A stretch of 64,000 nt of DNA from Rhodococcus tukisamuensis NBRC 100609 (lineage in GTDB: Bacteria; Actinomycetota; Actinomycetes; Mycobacteriales; Mycobacteriaceae), in the NCBI RefSeq assembly GCF_001894985.1, contig NZ_BCXG01000003.1, positions 124,001 through 188,000 on the forward strand. The letters are read 5' to 3'. This document shows, piece after piece, positions 61,863-64,000 of the stretch. The position numbers were made by a program, and so were the translations under genes. Every line of letters begins with the position of its first letter. Position 1 is the first letter of the stretch. The notes beneath the pieces are model-generated. The model did not search any database, was not told the DNA's origin, and worked only from the letters and a program-made list of their open reading frames with translations.

Positions 61863-61903
61863 GTCGGTGCTGCCTTCCTGCCCTCGGGGCGAGGGCCGAC
61901 GCG

Positions 61904-62707
61904 CTACATGCCCATGCCACCGTCCACCGGGAGCCCGACGCCCGTCACAAATCGGGCCGCGTCCGACGCCAGGAACACCACCGCGTCGGCCATGTCCGCC
62001 ACCTCGCCGAGCCGTCCGAGCGGGGTCAGTCCGATCACGTCCCCGACCGCTGCTTCCGCGGACGGCCACAGCCCGAGCCTCGCCATGTCCGCGGCGAGCC
62101 CCAACCCCATCTCGGTGGCGACCAGCCCGGGAAAGACGCAGTTCACCCGCACGCCGTAGCCGAGCTTGCCGGACTCCTGCGCCGCGACCCGGGTCAACCG
62201 GTCCACCGCCGACTTGGTCGCCGAGTACGCGGCGATACCGGGGAACGGGATGGTCGCCGCCACCGACGACACGTTGACGATGACGCCGCCGGCCCCGGCC
62301 GCGCCGCCGGGACGCATGGCGCGCAGGCCGTGCTTCATGCCAAGCGCGACGCCGACGATGTTCACCTCGCACATGCGCCGGATGTCGTCGGGGTCCAGGT
62401 CGACCACCAGCGAGGAGATCTCGACGCCGGCGTTGTTGACCAGGACGTCCAGGCCGCCCAGCTCCGCCACGGTCGCGGCCACCGCCGCCTGCCAGGAGTC
62501 CTCTCGAGTCACGTCGAGCGCGACGAAACCGGACCGCGCCCCGGAGCGGCCGATGGCGTCCGCGGTCTCCCGACCGGCCTCGGCGAGGACGTCGCCGATC
62601 ATCACCGCAGCGCCTGCCCGCGCGAGCGCCTCCGCCATCCCGGCGCCCAACCCCCGGGCACCGCCGGTGACCAGGGCTGTACGGCCGTTCAGATCAAAGA
62701 CACTCAT
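61904..62707 (-). CDS. Short-chain dehydrogenase/reductase
   Basis: A 267-residue classical SDR. Cofactor loop TALVTGGARGLGAGMAEAL, NNAGVEIS, the catalytic Ser in VNVSSVAATIPF, and Tyr/Lys in AAYSATKSAVDRL are all present; the Asp after strand 2 (MIGDVLAEAG) suggests NAD(H). First gene of the SDR, saccharopine-dehydrogenase-like, acyl-CoA ligase set, which suggests oxidation of a hydroxyacyl or steroid-like substrate. ATG at 62707; a leaderless or weak ribosome site. Confidence 0.92.
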   Translation of the reverse strand: MSVFDLNGRTALVTGGARGLGAGMAEALARAGAAVMIGDVLAEAGRETADAIGRSGARSGFVALDVTREDSWQAAVAATVAELGGLDVLVNNAGVEISSLVVDLDPDDIRRMCEVNIVGVALGMKHGLRAMRPGGAAGAGGVIVNVSSVAATIPFPGIAAYSATKSAVDRLTRVAAQESGKLGYGVRVNCVFPGLVATEMGLGLAADMARLGLWPSAEAAVGDVIGLTPLGRLGEVADMADAVVFLASDAARFVTGVGLPVDGGMGM

Positions 62708-62767
62708 GCGACTGCCTCCACCGATGTGGTGTGGATCATACCGCGGGAGGCAGGGCGCTCGCCCGGC

Positions 62768-63607
62768 TCAGCCGAGCCGCGGCTCCAGCCAGGAGGCCAC
62801 GTCGTCGAGCACCTTCTGCTGCTCGGGCTCGTTGAACACCTCGTGGAACAGCCCCGCGTACTCGTGGTAGGTCAGGTCCTGAGACCCCGCCGTCGCGGCG
62901 ATCATCCGGCTCCCGTTCACGTTCACCAGCCCGTCCTCGCCGCCGTGCAGCAGCAGCAACGGAATCCGGAGACCCGGCAGCCGTGTGGGCAGCGACTCGG
63001 CGTTGACCACCAGGCCGCGCGCGATGCCGGCCGGAACCTTGCCGTGGTGCACCAGCGGGTCGGCGTTGTAGCGGGCCACCACGTCAGCGTCCCGGGAGAC
63101 GAGGTTCGAGTCCAGCGCCTGCACCGGCAACGACGGGGCGATCCGGCCGACGACCTTGCCCAGCGCGACCACCACCGCCGGCGTCCCGCTGGTCACGTCC
63201 ACCGCGGGGCCGGACAGGATGAGGCCGGTGAGCTGGTCCTGGTGCTCGAGCGCGTAGGACAGCGCGATCGCACCGCCCATGCTGTGGCCGAGCAGGTAGC
63301 GGTCCAGGCCCGGACGCTCCTCGGCGACGATTCCGAACAGCCGCTCCAGGTCGTCGGTGAAGTCCGACCAGGCCTTGAGCTCCACCCGCTTGCCGCCGGA
63401 GCGCCCGTGCCCGCGATGGTCCAGGGCGTACACGACCAGGCCCAGGTCGTCGACGAGCCGCGCGATCACGTGGTCGTAGCGGCGGGCATGCTCGCCGAAG
63501 CCGTGTGAAAGCACCAGCGCCGCACGCGGCGGACCCTCCGGGGTCCACACGTCGTAGACGATCCGGGTGCCGTAGTTGCCGGTGAAGGAGGACTCTGTGT
63601 GCGCCAC
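62768..63607 (-). CDS. Monoacylglycerol lipase (Rv0183-like)
   Basis: Releases fatty acid from monoacylglycerols. The 279-residue protein has the same length as Rv0183 and shares long stretches as I remember it: TRIVYDVWTPEG, LSHGFGEHARRYDHV, YALDHRGHGRSGGKRV, LLGHSMGGAIALSYA (nucleophile Ser109), YNADPLVHHGKVPAGI and LFHEVFNEPEQQKVLDDV with the catalytic His. GTG at 63607 lies 6 nt after TATGCT, so it is probably leaderless. It is 60 bp before the SDR set on the same strand. Confidence 0.93.
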   Translation of the reverse strand: MAHTESSFTGNYGTRIVYDVWTPEGPPRAALVLSHGFGEHARRYDHVIARLVDDLGLVVYALDHRGHGRSGGKRVELKAWSDFTDDLERLFGIVAEERPGLDRYLLGHSMGGAIALSYALEHQDQLTGLILSGPAVDVTSGTPAVVVALGKVVGRIAPSLPVQALDSNLVSRDADVVARYNADPLVHHGKVPAGIARGLVVNAESLPTRLPGLRIPLLLLHGGEDGLVNVNGSRMIAATAGSQDLTYHEYAGLFHEVFNEPEQQKVLDDVASWLEPRLG

Positions 63608-63720
63608 GGCCCGAGCATAGGCCGAAGTGCGGGCCGAGCAGGCCGACAACGCGGGGCCGCGTCGCGTCGCGGTCGTGGCAGACTCGTGAAGACGTCGCGA
63701 TTCCCGCCTGAGGAGGCGCC

Positions 63721-64000
63721 ATGTCCGAACCGACTGCCCCCGCCTGGCCCGCGCTGCGGGTCGCGGACTGGACCGAGACCCGCGAGACGCTGCACATGTG
63801 GATGCAGATCGTCGGCAAGATCCGGCTGTCGCTGGCGCCGCTGGTCAATCACTGGTGGCAGGTCACGCTGTACGTGACCCCGCGCGGCCTGACCACCTCG
63901 ACCATCCCCTACGGGACCCGGGTCTTCGACATCGAGTTCGACTTCCGCGCACACCGGCTGCGCATCGTCACCAGCGACGGCGGCGCGGACGAGGTCGCGC
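63721..64000 (+). CDS. DUF5996-like protein, N-terminal part
   Basis: The first 93 residues of a plus-strand gene that continues past the window. WPALRVADWTETRETLHMWMQIVGKIRLSLAPLVNHWWQVTLYVTPRGLTTSTIPYG is the hallmark start of DUF5996 proteins (TRETLHMWxQIVGKIRL). No function is known. ATG at 63721 has GAGGAGG upstream. Confidence 0.88.
   Translation, partial: MSEPTAPAWPALRVADWTETRETLHMWMQIVGKIRLSLAPLVNHWWQVTLYVTPRGLTTSTIPYGTRVFDIEFDFRAHRLRIVTSDGGADEVA

Noticed and set aside
1-64000. tRNA, rRNA and known riboswitch genes
   Set aside because: I scanned the intergenic regions by eye and saw no cloverleaf, rRNA or riboswitch core; a covariance-model search would be needed to exclude weak candidates.

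Overview
The window is GC-rich chromosomal DNA of a mycolic-acid actinobacterium (order Mycobacteriales; gene content fits Gordonia, Williamsia or a relative better than Mycobacterium itself). The evidence is MmpL3, a GTP-type PEP carboxykinase, SigK/RskA beside an MPT83/70-like lipoprotein and DipZ, an Rv0183-like monoacylglycerol lipase, and many short TAnnnT boxes placed 6-7 nt before ATG or GTG, which suggest leaderless transcripts. I had no database access; all family calls come from motifs read by eye.

Bases 1-10160: the end of an aldehyde dehydrogenase with a perfect terminator hairpin, a secreted protein, a CDF metal transporter, cysK-cysE, pckG, another secreted protein, a small DxDGDG protein and two P-loop proteins. 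Bases 10468-19581: trmB, an NYN-domain protein and mmpL3 as an overlapping operon, then a DUF1707 protein, an AI-2E-type permease, a class III cyclase and a YbhN-like membrane protein. Gene order from pckG to the YbhN protein matches, from memory and inverted, the M. tuberculosis Rv0211-Rv0204c neighbourhood.

Bases 19600-27700: a FadR-type GntR regulator divergent from leuA, which carries a 14-codon leader peptide with three consecutive Leu codons and a terminator hairpin (attenuator). Then a secreted protein, YceI, an FAD dehydrogenase, a DUF3054 protein, a POT peptide transporter and a 58-residue secreted peptide. Bases 27800-32900: three tandem paralogues of a secreted trypsin-like protease, each with a near-identical terminator, then a class B penicillin-binding lipoprotein.

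Bases 35411-40055 look like an acquired island: base composition falls, an IS3-type transposase remnant marks one edge and an ISAs1-type remnant the other. Between them are four co-directional genes (amidase, EthD-like, GlcG/HbpS-like, NIPSNAP-like), plausibly a small catabolic cassette. Core-like DNA resumes with an ABC-F protein, a second amidase, an M50-like peptidase, a phytase-like lipoprotein and a PaaK-like ligase.

Bases 49120-54919: a Baeyer-Villiger-type monooxygenase, then rskA-sigK, a fasciclin lipoprotein and dipZ. Three promoters of the form CCAKCC-N15-CCGAAT sit before sigK, the lipoprotein gene and dipZ, so this appears to be an intact self-regulated SigK module. Bases 54996-64000: an OhrR-like regulator, a rhodanese behind a CsoR/CstR-type palindrome, a lumazine synthase, a nucleotidase, an epoxide hydrolase, a three-gene operon (SDR, saccharopine-dehydrogenase-like, acyl-CoA ligase), the monoacylglycerol lipase and the start of a DUF5996 gene. 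A 55-bp double-palindrome repeat occurs three times and a CCGAATGTCGC hairpin repeat twice.
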